Part shown: positions 24,907-37,652 of the stretch, piece after piece
How positions within the stretch are numbered: position 1 is the first letter of the stretch
Layout: every line of letters starts with the position of its first letter
Origin: Hypoxylon rubiginosum
Taxonomy: Eukaryota > Ascomycota > Sordariomycetes > Xylariales > Hypoxylaceae
Direction of reading: 5' to 3'
Length of the DNA stretch: 64,000 nucleotides
Assembly: GCA_902806565.1 (NCBI GenBank)
Contig: CADCXA010000031.1
Location: 1,302,001-1,366,000, forward strand
The notes under the pieces: generated by a model
What the model saw: only the letters and a program-made list of their open reading frames with translations
Database searches by the model: none
What the model was told of the DNA's origin: nothing
Program-made: the position numbers and the translations under genes

Positions 24907-26469
24907 GAAGGATAATAGGAAACGAGAAGAGCAGGGGACTCACTATTGCATTGACGACGTTGGGTTATTACGAATGTTTCGTGCGTGTCTGTGTATATGG
25001 GAGGCATTGAAGCTATGAAAGAACGCAACGAATTTTTGTCGATTGATCAAGCATATGGGAACTGGAGTTTAGTAAAGAAAGGGGACACCTCGGGTGAAAT
25101 AATGATTTGGTTTTTTGTTTCTCTTTCCCATCATATTCGACTCATCCGCTCGATTCTCCCATACGTCTTTACCAAACACGTCACGATGTTTTGTTTCTAC
25201 ACGGAGACGAAAACGACGAGTCGAGGCACGAGGCCCAGAGCAAGAAAAAGTCACCGACGAATAAATATGCGGAGGTCAATATAATGAAGGAATGATTACA
25301 GACGAAAGACTTTGAATTTCCATGCCATTCGTGCATGCTACCACCCAGCCATTCGGCTGAAGAGACAATGAGAGCATGCGGATTGGAACGTCTAGATTTA
25401 GGTATCGTATAGGATCTTGTATTAGAAAAAGAATGGCATCTCTACACTTGGCTTTCGAGCAATTAAAATCGACACTACCTCTAGACGTGATCGAATGATG
25501 ATTCTCATGTGAATACATATGTAGGATCTTCCTACAAACACCAGGATTCGATTCAGGCTTGTAGGAATCGGGAGAGATGGAGATACATGACACTAACACC
25601 AATTGGCCTTCTTCCAAGCTACAGCAAGCAAATAATCAGTCCAGCTGTCTAGTTAGTAGGTAGTGGCAGGTTACTCCTAGATCTAATGTGCTCGTGAATC
25701 TACCTATCCAAGTGGTAATCAACAGAGTGGCTGATATGGTATCATCTTCCTCATGGCAATGCGCGAAGCATCGATCATAACGAAAACGAATATTTCGAAA
25801 GACAGCAAAAATTCCGGGAACTACGATCCACGAAGGATAATAGAAGAGGGTCAACTCCGCGCTGTGCAATGCAGGCTTTCCCCCATAACAAATCTGATTC
25901 TTGAGCCAGATCTGTTCTCCCAAGGTAAGTATGAGAAAAAGAAAGGAAAAAGGAAGTCTGAAATCGTGGAGAGATGGCCGGCTATTTATAAAATTCCCTA
26001 GCGCGCTTTGGGCCGGCAGAATTCCTTAGCGGGGAAGCGGTGAGGGCTGCACGGTGCAGGCGGTGTAGCTTACAGTGAGGTCAGCGCTACTTGCTAATTT
26101 CCTCAGGTGTGAATTATATGGTAGGTGCTTGCTTGCCATTTCGGAGTTTTAGAGGCAGGTGCTATCGTTGTAGCAGTACGATCCGGGTTATGCTGGACTT
26201 CACTTATATACTTAGCGTGCCAACCTCAGTCTCTTTGGAGGTAACATAGACGATGTGACCAGGGTTAAGCGCCTGAATGCTGATGCCTAATTCGTGATGG
26301 CTTGATCCAAAGATGCGGCGCAGTTCTCTCCCCTCTCTCGTGCATTTATCTCGACATGCTACAATTATAGCATCGCCTATTGTGATACCTAGATCATGTT
26401 ACACATAAGTCTATCTTATATCGAGCCCTAGATTCGGTTTGACAGACACACCCACCCCCCACAGGTACG
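24907..26469. other. 1.6-kb spacer
   Basis: It holds the Fig1 3' flank and the upstream region of the Cys-rich protein gene at 26470. Frames at 24985-25284 and 25276-25923 look random. No RNA gene was seen. Confidence 0.5.
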
Positions 26470-27291
26470 ATGTCGGCGCTGTCCTTCGTAACTACGCTTG
26501 TCCCTACGGGCGCAATCTCAGAGTGGTGCGTGAAGGAGCGGACGCCGCGCGCCCAGCTCTTCGGCGGCGCCGCGTGTCCGGACAACAACTACTACCGCAA
26601 CGCCTCCGACTTCCAGAGCTTCTGCTGCGACGGCCCCATCGTCAACACCGCCTTCGACATGTACAACAGCTCGGCGACGTCCCGCCCCTCCCCTTACCCG
26701 CTCCCGCTCGCCAGCGACGGCAACGGCGCGCGCACCGTCTACCTCTCGGACCTCGTCTGTTGTGGTCTCGCCGGCACCCAACCCCCCGCCGCCCTAGACC
26801 CCTGGCCCAGCCTGAAGACGGCGTGCGCGACAAGCGTCCAGCAGCCCACGCCGCTGCTTAGCCTCGCGGCCAGCGCTGCGTCCGACGCTGGCGTGTTCCC
26901 CGTCACGTACGCGCCCACGTCGTCGCTCGCCGCGACCGCGACAACGGGCGACGAGTCGGCGACGGTGACGAACGACCTGTGGGGATGGGCGAGCCCGACG
27001 TACGGCGCGTCCGGCACGCCCGTGTGCTTCTATGTCAACACGGTCGACGGCGTTGATGGTAGCTTGGCCGAGGTCACGGTGCCGGCCACGTACGTCGCGC
27101 CGACTAGTTCGGCTACGGGATCGGGATCAGGAGGCGCGACCAGTTCGGCTACGGATTCGGGTTCGGGCTCGACAGCGCCGGTGTCAACCTCTGTGCCTAG
27201 TGCTGGGTCTTCGCTTACGAGGGCACCGCAGAGAAACCGCGTGTGGGTTGCTACGCTGGGACTGGTGACGGTTAGCTTGCTCTTTAGTTGA
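26470..27291 (+). CDS. Cys-rich extracellular protein, probably GPI-anchored
   Basis: A fungal surface protein without a defined function. The frame gives 273 aa from ATG 26470. The body contains Cys pairs in SFCCDGPIV and LVCCGLAG and sequons such as YRNAS and YNSS, consistent with an exported, disulfide-bonded domain. Residues about 210-245 form a Ser/Thr/Gly-rich linker (TSSATGSGSGGATSSATDSG). The C-terminus ends in a basic then hydrophobic segment (QRNRVWVATLGLVTVSLLFS), which fits a GPI-attachment signal. The N-terminus is only weakly hydrophobic, and a strong acceptor-like CCCCCCACAG lies immediately upstream (26455-26464), so a first exon encoding the signal peptide is probably missing from this model. 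GC content is much higher than in the flanks. Confidence 0.65.
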   Translation: MSALSFVTTLVPTGAISEWCVKERTPRAQLFGGAACPDNNYYRNASDFQSFCCDGPIVNTAFDMYNSSATSRPSPYPLPLASDGNGARTVYLSDLVCCGLAGTQPPAALDPWPSLKTACATSVQQPTPLLSLAASAASDAGVFPVTYAPTSSLAATATTGDESATVTNDLWGWASPTYGASGTPVCFYVNTVDGVDGSLAEVTVPATYVAPTSSATGSGSGGATSSATDSGSGSTAPVSTSVPSAGSSLTRAPQRNRVWVATLGLVTVSLLFS

Positions 27292-27655
27292 GGCCGATGC
27301 TACGTAGATTGATGATCTTTTCAACTGGATGATGGAAACGAGATATGGAAGCGATTTATTATTTTGTGGTTAATGTTGATAGTACATAATTGTAGCGAAC
27401 ATATTTCGAGCAGTAGATAGGGGATTAATGCTAGGTCGTCGATAGAAGCCTCATATCTTAGTAATCATTGACGAGTCTAGCTTAAAAGCTTAAAGAAAAA
27501 GCTATTACGAAAGCCCCCAGATGGAAGGTACGGAGATGGAAGGTGCGATACGCACTGTAGAGGTATATTTTATTCTAGATCCTTAATATAAATAAAAGCT
27601 CGTTTTCTATCCCATCATCTCCTTTCTAGAAAGAAAAAAAAAAGCAAAAATTCTA
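27292..27655. other. Convergent 3' spacer
   Basis: AT-rich sequence between the ends of two converging genes; only 3' untranslated regions are expected. Confidence 0.55.
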
Positions 27656-29537
27656 TCAAGCAAGCCAATACCATGCCTTCTCCACCCAGTTCCGCGGCAC
27701 AGGTTCCACGTCGGCGGCGGACATGTCGTCCATCTCCTTCTTCCCCGACAAGACGTCGACGTCCTCGACCCGGATGGCGAGCGGCGTGCGATACACGATC
27801 TTGTGGACGAGGTACAGCGCGAGGAAGATGGGAAGGGTAATATACGCGGCGAGGAAACTCGACACGCTCCACTGGGACGGGAAGAAGACCTGGAAACCGT
27901 TGGTCAGGGTGAGCAGGCTGATGATGAACAGCACGGCGTAGGTCGCGTACGGCTGCAGCGGGGTGCGGAAGGGCAGGGTCTCGAGCAGGCCGGCGCGGGC
28001 CATGGCCTTGCGGAACCGCAGGTACGTGACCATGATGACGATCCAGGCGATGAAGCCGGATATGGTGGAGATGTTGGTGAACCACTGGAACACCTGGGCG
28101 CCGCTGTTGCTCACGTTGAGGAAGGCCAGACAGCCGACGAGCAGGGTGAAGGCGACTGCGACCCACGGCACGCCTCGCTTCGTGGTGTGGCCGAACCAGC
28201 TCGGCGCCTGCCCGCTACGCGCCATGCTATACAGAACGCGGGACCCCGAGTAACAGAAAGCGTTACCAGCCGACCATGCACTGGTGAGAATCGCGGCATT
28301 AATCACGTGGTTAAGGCCACGTATACCAGCCCTCGCGATGCCGATGACGTAGGGGCTCGCGGAGGCATTCGAATCGCCAGATAGAAGTTGTGGGTCGTCG
28401 TTGCGGACGACCACGCCGATGACGAGGGAGCCCAGGCCGTAGAATATGGCGAGACGCCAGACGAAGCGGCGGGCGGCCTTGGGGATGTTGCGGCGCGGCG
28501 CGACGGTCTCGCCAGCCGACAGCGCGATCAGCTCAGGAGAAGTGATGAAAGAAAAGCCAGCACGAACGAGAGCTGTCCAGTAGGCAAGGAAGCGACCTGT
28601 ATTACCTCCCACTAGGTATGGCACGAAGGCGCCGGGTCCGTAGGGCGGCTCCTGCCAGTAGCGGAAGTACAGCGGGTCGTGGTTGGGGCCGCCACCGAAG
28701 AAGAGGACGATGCCGAGGATGATGAGGCCAATGATGGTGAGGAGCTTGATGCTGGCGAACCAGAACTCGGCCTCGCCGAAGAAGGACACGGCGATGATGT
28801 TGAGGAAGAGGATGACGAGCAGTTGGACAGCGATCCAGACGGCGACGGGCACGGCCGTGGTCCAGTATTGCAGGATGATAGCGCCGGCGGTGCACTCGGC
28901 GGCGACCAGCATCGTGTAGGCGTACCAGTAGTTCCAGCCGTCGGCGAAGGCGAGACTCGGCTCGACGAAGCGGCCGACGAAGTACGGGATCGAGATGCCT
29001 TTCATGGGCAGGTACGTCACCATCTCGGCGAGATTGTTCATCACGACCCACACGCACGCCATCTAAATCATTTAATTAATATTTGTTTTACGTTAAGTTT
29101 ATTTTTTAAGTATTATATTAAATACCATGGACAGATACGCCATGAATAGCGGCGCCGGCCCCGTAGTGGCGAGGATCTGGCCCGATCCGACGAATAGGCC
29201 GGTTCCGATCCTACGGGGTGGTTAGTATGTAGGAGGTAAGGAGGCTTTTGCATTATACATATCGGACTACATTGGTAGGGTCTAAGGATAGGGGAGGTAA
29301 AGAAGAAACTTACGCGCCACCCAGCGCGAGGAACTGGATATGTCGACTCTTCAGTCCTCTCTGGAGCTGGTGTTCGCTTTCGAGGTTCACCTCGCCGATC
29401 CGGTTGGACATGGTGCGATCGAAGGTCTTCGGTTCGGACTCGCCCCGGCTAGCCTCGTCGGCCACCACATCGTCTCTATCTCGACCCATCCTTGCGATGC
29501 TACGAGAGTCCAAAGTTGCGTCTTCATACGAAGTCAT
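27656..29537 (-). CDS. Amino-acid permease, APC superfamily (fungal YAT type)
   Basis: A proton-coupled plasma-membrane amino-acid importer. Model: exon 1 29314-29537, intron 29211-29313, exon 2 29126-29210, intron 29063-29125, exon 3 27656-29062, giving 571 aa, typical for the family. After a polar N-terminal tail, the first helix carries the substrate-binding signature LALGGAIGTGLFVGSGQIL, split by intron 1. Further landmarks are AEMVTYLPMKGISIPYFVGR, ALVRAGFSFITSPELIALSAGE and AFCYSGSRVLYSMARSGQAP, all hallmarks of the yeast-type amino-acid transporter group. About twelve hydrophobic segments can be counted. The C-terminal tail ends NWVEKAWYWLA. The substrate cannot be told from sequence. 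No neighbouring gene suggests a shared pathway. Confidence 0.93.
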
Positions 29538-30732
29538 TTACGAGATAGAAGAAAAAACAAGGATAACTCGCACAACGAACGTATGGCTTGCTCCTTTCGT
29601 TTCGCGCGGGGTGGACGATTGGCACGGGCAAGGCAAAGCGGGAAGTCAAAATGTGCGCTGAAGAAACGCGGCCGGGCAATTATTTAAACCTTAAGCACGA
29701 GGATTTTTATCATATGAGACAGACCTTATTAGAAAGTTGTATTACGTTACAGCCATACAGTCATCTCGCGTCTTGGCCCTGTGGCTCTGATGTAACATAA
29801 GGAGCTGAGTTTGGGACCCAAGGCAGCCTAGGGATTGCACACACCGAGGTCGAGCATTACCCTATTGAGGGGTAGTAAGATCTTGGAGAATGGGTGGCTC
29901 GAGATTTACATAGACAGATAAAGTAATGACCTTTGTTTATCATAGATAACGAGCTGATGGGAAGGGTATTCCCGAACAAAGCCGATCGATATAGCAGAGC
30001 TGCGGAGTTGGCAGCGTAATAGCAGAGCACAGTACCAGTAAAGAAGACGACTGAGATTATCCTTGAATACCCCGTAAGCCGGCAAGGCTAACAGCTAATG
30101 AAGGCTAGTGAGGTTTGAGGCTTAACTTTCTTCTTTGTTAGTTCAGACACGTAAGCATCAGTTATGTAGCTAAAACGAATGACCTTGATGCATAAGCTTG
30201 ATGTCATTAGGTAACCTGCATAACATAGGTACACAATATGCATGCAGCTTGACTCGGTGTCCTAAATTGGTATAGGTGTGGATAATCCAATTGCCGTGTC
30301 TATCCGCGTTCTAATCCATGCACCTTTTTAAAGCCTCCGGCATTGATAAAAACACCCAAGTTCGTGAATATGGGGCGTCATCGGAATAGATTATCTATAT
30401 CCAATACCGTCAAGCCTCTCGATAGTTGCGTCCACGATAAGAATGCTTGGCGCGACGGGATGAGAATGATGGGACGAGACGAGAGCGATGACGACGCTTC
30501 ATCCCTGTCCGCTTGCGTGGAAAAAAAACACCCCATAAGTAGTGCGCGGTTCCTGCAGCCAGCATAGTGTAGAGATCTAGCGAACAAACATTGTTCCAAC
30601 TTTAATATCACCACCGCTGCTGTGCTCTATGGCCTGTGCTCTGTGGCTGCTCCCGTTTTTGCTCCTCCTCTCTATACAAAATGGTGGGTTTTCTTCCTCT
30701 CTCTGTCGAGGCCTTATCCAAAATATTTCCTT
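29538..30732. other. 1.2-kb spacer
   Basis: It holds the upstream region of the permease and the 3' flank of the mannosidase (both minus strand). Frames at 30343-30567 and 30378-30614 overlap on opposite strands without coding features. Confidence 0.5.
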
Positions 30733-33700
30733 TCATGTAGGTCGCTTGAAGGGATGCGCCTCCGTATTCAACACCCATTCGTCTAAGCTGATGAGATTCG
30801 GGTCCGAGTACCTAGTGTCGGTTCGTTAGAATCTCTCACTCGCATACGACCAACTTAGAAGCCCAGTCAGTCACTTACAGCAAGTAGAAATACTTCAACG
30901 TCTCAGCTAGCCAGAAACTCTCCATCTCGTCCGACTTATCTGGATTCGGTATGAGCACATTATTAATGGCACTGTTGCCGGCTTCCGTCCGAGTCTGGCT
31001 GACGATGGCGTTGAACATCTTCCATCCCTTGTCCTGCCAAGTCGTGTCACCCGTGATGCGGTACATGTACCAGACCGACTCGATTGCTTCCGGCCTGTGA
31101 ATAGATGTCGAGTCAGTCAAGCTTCAAGATCCGTGCTGTGGGCACACATTGGCACTTGATTATGTTGTCTCGGAGGTTTACTCACCGTAAGATATATGCG
31201 TGGTAGTTGGCACTGACAAAACCAGGCGGAAGGTTCTCCGACTGGATTTTGTTCTCCACGTACTCTTTATGAGACATGGGGCTTGCCGGGTCCGGGAACT
31301 CGCTCTCGTCGTCTGCGTCGGTAAGGGGAACCTGATCAACATTATTGCTTACAGGATCTACTACAGCAGCGCTACCAGTGTTAATATCTAGCCCATCTTC
31401 CGACTCAGTTGTTTGGGTTGATTTCTCGGAGACGCGACCACTGCTGCCGTCAGTCGATGTGCCTATCGGTGTAGGAGGAGCCCTCTTATGAATTCCGACG
31501 GTATCGAGCCCGCTAGCAGCGAGTCCTTCTTGCGAGGAGCTCCCCAACTCCTCATCAAAGTCTGCCGCGCGCGAATTATCAATTCGCCCTTCACTAGAAG
31601 ATCCCGTTTCACCAGAAGACATGCCTAGATTCTTATGTCCCTTCATCTTCGCATTTTGCGCCTTCTGCGCCTTCCTCTCCTTCTTCTGTTTCTCGAACTC
31701 CGCGATCTGTTCGTTCCGAGTCTCGAAAAGCGGATCCAGCCACTGCCAGTATAGCGTCTCGTTCCAGTGGCAGTTGTTAACCTCAGCGCAGGGGACGACG
31801 GTAGCACCCTCGGGCATGATACCGCTTGGAGTGTTTTCGTAAGCCCATACGCAACCGTCGGTGAGTCGCTTTCCAATTTCAACATCTCCGGGGACCTCGA
31901 AGATCTTTCCGCCCAAGCCAAACATGCCGCCGATGAAGCAGGTGAGATGGGTGACTTCCCATTCCACCGTGGCATCGATCTCTGGGTTCCCCTGCGTGTT
32001 GAGCTTGGCCGAGAACAGTATGTCACGATCATCGGGAACCATGGGTCGATAGAGCAGCCATTTCTTGACTGCTGCTGAGACCTTGGTGTGCATGGCCTTA
32101 TATTTGGGCTCCAGGCCGCCAAGAAGCAGCCACTGTTTGGGGAAATACTCGTACGTGCTGTCTTGGCTTCCGCCCATGCTGTATTGCTCCGAGGAACTCC
32201 ACGATCCCGAGGCCAATCCCTGGGGAACACATTTGCTCTTCTCCTTTTCCTTCTCTGAGTCCATAGAGCTGCTTTGACTCTCTAGCTGGGAACTATCTTG
32301 GTCTCGCTCGTTTTTGGAGGAAGCGGCTCCCTCCGATAGTGCATGTATCTCTTCACCATTGTGTACGATTTTTTCTTTTTCGGCGGCATCCCCATTAGGT
32401 GTCCCTACCGCGGAACGTCTGTGTATCGTATGTGATTCATCTTTAGCGGTATTACTTTGGCTGTCAACATCACCGATGCTTGGTGGTTTACTGCCCGTGA
32501 GGGGCTTTGAACTAGACTTTCCGAGCTCGATCTGATGCTGTTCTTCGAGCTCAGCTTTCTTGGCGGCAATCTCAGCTTCTGCTGTTCTATTACACCCGGT
32601 CGCGTCAACATGCTCAGGGAATATGCCGGGTATCGTCGTTCCGCGCTCTTGCCACTCGTAAAAGGCATCGGTGATGCGCGCTACGGCATCATAGTATTTA
32701 TTCTCCTTTGTGATCTGCGCAAGGCGGGTGAATTCCATGGCAAGGGATCCCAGTTCCGCGACACTTACCCCCGCCTGAGCTCTCTTCGGTAGAGATGCGA
32801 AGGCGGGCTTCCAGTTGTAATACAGAACAGGCATGCGATTTGGCGTATCGAAGACGCCCATCAATATTTCGGCTAGTTCGATGGCCTTTTCAAGAAGTAT
32901 ATCGTATCCCCCAGCTTTACCACCACTAACATCATACGCGGCTACCAATCCACCGAGATAACGAATAGTCGTCTCGAAAACGGGGATCTCGGAGCGATAT
33001 CCAGAAGTGGTGAAGTCGATCTTCTCAACTTCAAGCAAAGCCTCCTCGAATTCTTTCTTCATGCCCATAATCCATAAAGTATCCAGCGCATCGACCAAGG
33101 TGGCGGCCCAGCCGCAGAAGGGATCGCGGAATGTCTTGGAAACGGGGCTCAGCTCGTCGTGTCCCCTCGCATAGGTCATGTAGCCGTTCCAGCCGCGCAC
33201 CATCTCCGCCTTCACCTTGGCGAGGCGGTCGAGACGCTTCTCCCGAGCTTCGGTCGACTCTTTTGCGAACTCGTATTGTACCGCAGGTATAGGCTTGGGT
33301 TTCCCGGTCGGAAGAGGGATGATCTCGTCTTCGGGGACGGGGAAGTGCTCTGGTACCTTTGTCCAGTGAATCGTGGTGGTTGAAGAAACGCTCTGCGTCT
33401 TGGATTTGTGCCCGGGCGCTCCGTGGATACCTTTTCCAACACCTTTGGCTCCTTGACCAACATTCTTGTCCGGTATATCGATCAACGGGGCGGTCGTAGT
33501 CTTCGCGGCGGCATCTTTGTCATATACGAGTACTCTAGTTTGGTCGGTCGAGTCTATTGTCGTGATCGGCGTAGGAATTTCGAACTTGTCGGGGCCATCT
33601 TCGGTGGTGGTAGGCTTTAAATTGGGGATCTTGACTTTGTCAGAGTCCTTCTCCGTCTTGTCCAAGGATTGCTGGGCCAGATCGTCATCTTCGGCTGAGA

Positions 33701-33902
33701 ATCGTGTGTCACCCTTGCCGGGAGACTGCTTGTTAGTGATACCAAAGCCTTGTTCGGGGGCCGATTTAGGAGGAGCTTTCGTGTAGGGAATGGATGCCGA
33801 AACAGACTCCCACTGCTCGCTGTTCTTGGTAGCGCGGTATATCAAAAACACAACGACGGCAGCAAAGAAAACGTAGTAGCGATATCTCCGTAGGCGAAAC
33901 AT
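30733..33902 (-). CDS. GH47 alpha-1,2-mannosidase, extra-long form
   Basis: A class I (inverting, Ca2+-dependent) alpha-mannosidase that trims N-glycans or marks misfolded glycoproteins in the ER/Golgi. Model: exon 1 31186-33902, intron 31095-31185, exon 2 30879-31094, intron 30812-30878, exon 3 30733-30811, giving 1,003 aa, against about 500-650 usual for fungal processing enzymes. It is a type II membrane protein with anchor [16 protein letters not shown] at residues 8-23. A low-complexity stem of about 200 residues precedes the catalytic domain, which has [77 protein letters not shown] and the C-terminal [17 protein letters not shown]. Two hydrophilic Ser/Glu/Lys-rich insertions interrupt the domain: one after [20 protein letters not shown], one after [20 protein letters not shown]. 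Its length recalls the yeast Mnl2-type proteins; that link is an inference. Confidence 0.92.
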
Positions 33903-35279
33903 AGCTGCAGTGGCAATTGGTATCTAGGAGGCGCCACTCATGCGAGCCTGAAGCAGCCTGGAGGTGGTGGAAGGGAAGCAAAACGAAAATCAGCCAATGC
34001 TCGATTCTATCATCTTTATTCGGCAGCGTTCGGGTACGTTATTGCTAGACTAGAGACGGTCAAGCAAATTTGAGCTGATGTGGAGCAGGCTGAAGGAGTT
34101 GAATCTGCAGAATACGAGATACGGGCTCACGATGGACCGGAGTTAACGACAATCAACGAAGTAAAAGCAAAGACTCGATCTATTGGAAAATCTTGCTGGT
34201 TCTAGACAGACATATGAATTGAAAAGAAGCGACTCTTTAGAACTTGCCAAAAACGGGACGTAGGAATGAATCGAGTATCGGATGTAGAAGGACAGATAGC
34301 AACCCAGACCAACCAGGACGACCATCGTCTATAATTGCCGTGCCGCAGGGTCGCAAGAGCGGATGAAATGATGGAAAATAGAAAGTGCCAAGGGTCCAGA
34401 TGGATAACTGACCGAACAGGCAGACAGGGCCAGAGTGAGCCTTGGCATCTTCCTTCATTGGAACACTGAGGTCGCTTAAAGCAGGCTACCTTGGTACTAG
34501 AGAATCATCATGGCGTCTGCGGCTTATTCTTGGCGTCTGTCCTAACTGATTACCGGCTATAGGACTCGATTTGGAGAACATGAGGAATGTGGCGTGTGGC
34601 GGGATTTGGGATTGCATTTGGAGGAATAGGGGAAGACACGATAAAAAGTTGGAGGGAATTGATGCTTCCAGGGGTAAAATGTAGAAGAAAGGATGAAGCA
34701 GTGAAGAGCGCGACGAAATATTGAAATATTGAAATATCTGCGCATAACATAAGTATCCAAGTACCTACCATTTAATCGATACCTACCCCTAATATAAAGT
34801 TCGCCGGGTATCACTCGTCCCGCAGTTCCGCTTTAAAGTAGCGATCAGGAGATGAGGTAGTAGGTACGAAGAGTCTAGACTTTTTTAACTTTTCTCTTTC
34901 CTCTTCCGTTTATTATATTTCCCCCCAAAACGCAATTGACAGTTAACATAAATGTTGAATATAAATCCTAGCTGCTGGAAACAAGCACATACATACGGTA
35001 TTAAACAAAATATAAATACGACAAGACCTTGAGAAGCCATAAATAAAACTGTTGCAACCCAAACAGCCGGCGATCTTTGCGGGGTGCATCAAACCCATGC
35101 CGCCAATGCCAATACCCGCCGCCCTGGCGCTGGCAATTCCCCGAGCGGCTTGCTACCTACGCCATGCCAGCCATGCTCGTGGGACTATTCTAGAAGGGAG
35201 AGGCTTTCTGAATTCCGATTTCAACCTAGCATAAGCATAACCCAACTTCCCCTATCCTATTCTCATCATAATCGAATTC
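33903..35279. other. 1.4-kb spacer
   Basis: It holds the upstream region of the mannosidase and the 3' flank of the acetyltransferase gene (both minus strand). No gene was recognised; the ORFs are short and overlapping. Confidence 0.5.
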
Positions 35280-36084
35280 TCAAGATACCGTCACTGTTTC
35301 TTGTTTCTTGGATCGTAGCATCGGCGTGCAAGGTGGCGGCCCTCCGTAACGCATCTCAATGTCTTGCGCTTTAAAGCCACATCGGTCACAGATCCCCAGC
35401 CCTCGCATCCCCGCGTCGAGGTAGCAAGGGATGTCGAGGTCGTCGGCAAGCTTCGTCATCCATCCCACGAGCGCCGATGCGTATCCTCTCCCTCGGCTTG
35501 TCGACTTCGTCATGATGAGCTCGATGACTGTGCGAATCCTTACGTTAGCAAACCCATCTAGGTGATTGATTCCATCGGCTTGGGGGTGGGAGGGATAACC
35601 TACAGACATGTCCCTCCTTTCCTACGACGAGATAATGGGCTCTGGCCAAGGGATCGAAGAATTCCGCAAGCTTCTCTTCGCTGAGGCCCGGTATGTCCTC
35701 GCACCGCGCCCATCGTGTCTTCCACGACTTTCCGGCAATGCTTTGGCCTGGCCGGACTACGTGGGCAATTGCCAGCGCAACCGGTCTACCTATTCCACCT
35801 TGTCAGCAAACATAACGTCCTTCATGTCGCTTCGTATGTTCCTCGCCCTACGCACTGTTCAAGTTCCTCACGACGGCTATCTTCGACTCCGGTCTATAGT
35901 AAGACTTCTGGCCTAGGAAGTTCTCGAAACTCCGCTGGAGCCATTTCCGTCCACCCTCCGTATGTGGAAATACGACTTCTCCGGGTCCGCTGAATGCCTC
36001 CCAGAAGATCTCGACGAGGTCGGAGATATCGTCCGTGTTCGCTAAACTGACTTTGCCCGCCTGATCAGCCATGTTATCAGCCAT
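35280..36084 (-). CDS. GNAT-family N-acetyltransferase
   Basis: Transfers an acetyl group from acetyl-CoA to an unknown amine. Model: exon 1 35856-36084, intron 35790-35855 (donor GTGCGT), exon 2 35604-35789, intron 35528-35603, exon 3 35280-35527, giving 220 aa. The first ATG in frame is at 36084 (MADNMADQAGKVS); the frame is open a little further upstream but without ATG. The N-terminal half reads DDISDLVEIFWEAFSGPGEV, common in fungal GNATs. The acetyl-CoA loop is in MTKSTSRGRGYASALVGWMT, matching R/Q-x-x-G-x-G/A. The C-terminus has the family ending DAGMRGLGICDRCGFKAQDI followed by EMRYGG. It is soluble, without a signal peptide. Substrate unknown. Confidence 0.85.
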
Positions 36085-37652
36085 GTTGTGTGCGACTTCT
36101 TTCGTCAATGGTGGATGTCTATGTGGAAGACTTTCATCTGGAACAGGACAGACATCTTCCGGCTTCTTTATCTCCAGACGGGTTAACGAGTTTAAAGTTT
36201 TAGGAGTGTCAAGCTCGCCGAGCCGTTGTCGTCGTCAACTCTAACTTTGCCCATAATAACATTTACGGCCCTGTCCGAAATGGGCATCAAACTTGCTTTC
36301 CCCGCAAGGACTTGGGATGACAGGTCGTCATTGTGACTCATGGACCGATCGGTTGCCATCATGTTGAAATGTGAGACTAGTTCGTCAGCTTCAGTCGAAC
36401 GTCCTCCACGTGATCTTTCTCGACCTTCTCTTCGCTATGCTGACCAAATAGGATGTCCCACGCTTCAAGATGGATTAACTTCCTCGGTGAGAACACGGAG
36501 TCTTATACCACGAGCTGACGAGTTACCTGCAGCATCATTCGGCGCATGTCACTCATCATACCTAGGTACATATTGTTGCATCTGCAGTCTCCGTCCGCGA
36601 GTTACTGCGCGTAAACGCTAATGTGGCTATCTAAGAGGTAGGTTTTAACGCTTTTTTATATCACAGGTTGGGAGAGTTGGGAGCAAGGTCCATCACGTGT
36701 CATATGAACGGCTTTCAAAACGTCAACGACCTAACTCTGCATATCCCGGGAGCCTTTTTAGCCTACGTGTTAGAGCAGTTAGCCACCGTACCCCTTCTTC
36801 CCACTCTTAGTGTCATACGGTTTCCTCGCATCAATGATGCTTCTAACCACCGCCTCCGGCGATCCGCACGTCAAACGTCACACGATTGGAAACATATCTC
36901 TCGGTAAGCCAAACTATCTAGCAATAGCACGACGATGCATTACCACGGTAGCATCGAAGCATCGAAGGTGCCGTCAGGATGTCTTATGAACAGGAAGCTC
37001 ATACCGATCGATTGGTCTCTGTAGTGCCATCCTGGAAGAGTCTCGAGGCCATCTATGTATGGTCTGCCTACTGTCTTATAGTACAAATATGGTATGACTA
37101 CATATAGGATCATTTAATGTTCTTTTCAGAAAAACTATTCTCATATGAAAGCAAGTTAGGAATAATTATAGTACCTAGGTACCTTGACTCTAACAGGCTG
37201 TAACCAAGGCATTCAAAAATCATCCTCTTTTAGTTCTGATTGTGAACTAGTCACCATCGCATTCGAAGTTCTCAACACTTCTGCCTTCAAATTGAAAATC
37301 GAAATTCCTGACTTCAAAACGGGTTGCTGTCTTGGGTCTGAGGGGTTTGAGTTTGCTAACCACGAATGTTGAGTGTTCCATGCTGATGGCGCAACGCAGC
37401 GTCGTAGCGAGAACTGATTGAAGTTGGCGAAAACACGTGAGGATTGAAAATGAGAACGACACGAGGTACCTACGATGACCTCGGGAAATGTGAATGCTAC
37501 AGTACTGGATCCGAATCCCGGCTATACGTGGGGCTTCCTCTCGGCAGTCGGAGCAATGAGGGGCGGGGAATCTGTCAGATTATCTTTAAATATTACTATG
37601 TCATGGCTGATCTAGAAAATCACCATCTTTTCCCATTCTCAAGTTCGAGGTG
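36085..37652. other. 1.6-kb divergent spacer
   Basis: It lies between the acetyltransferase (minus) and the MFS gene (plus). No gene was recognised; frames at 36340-36621 and 36668-36907 have no motifs. A TACCTAGGTA element is present near 37173. Confidence 0.5.

Noticed and set aside
26439..26861. 140-codon frame overlapping the GPI-type gene
   Set aside because: Arg/Pro/Leu-rich alternate frame of a GC-rich coding region.
27803..29149. Acidic frames (193 and 156 codons) opposite the amino-acid permease
   Set aside because: Antisense shadows of a GC-rich coding exon.
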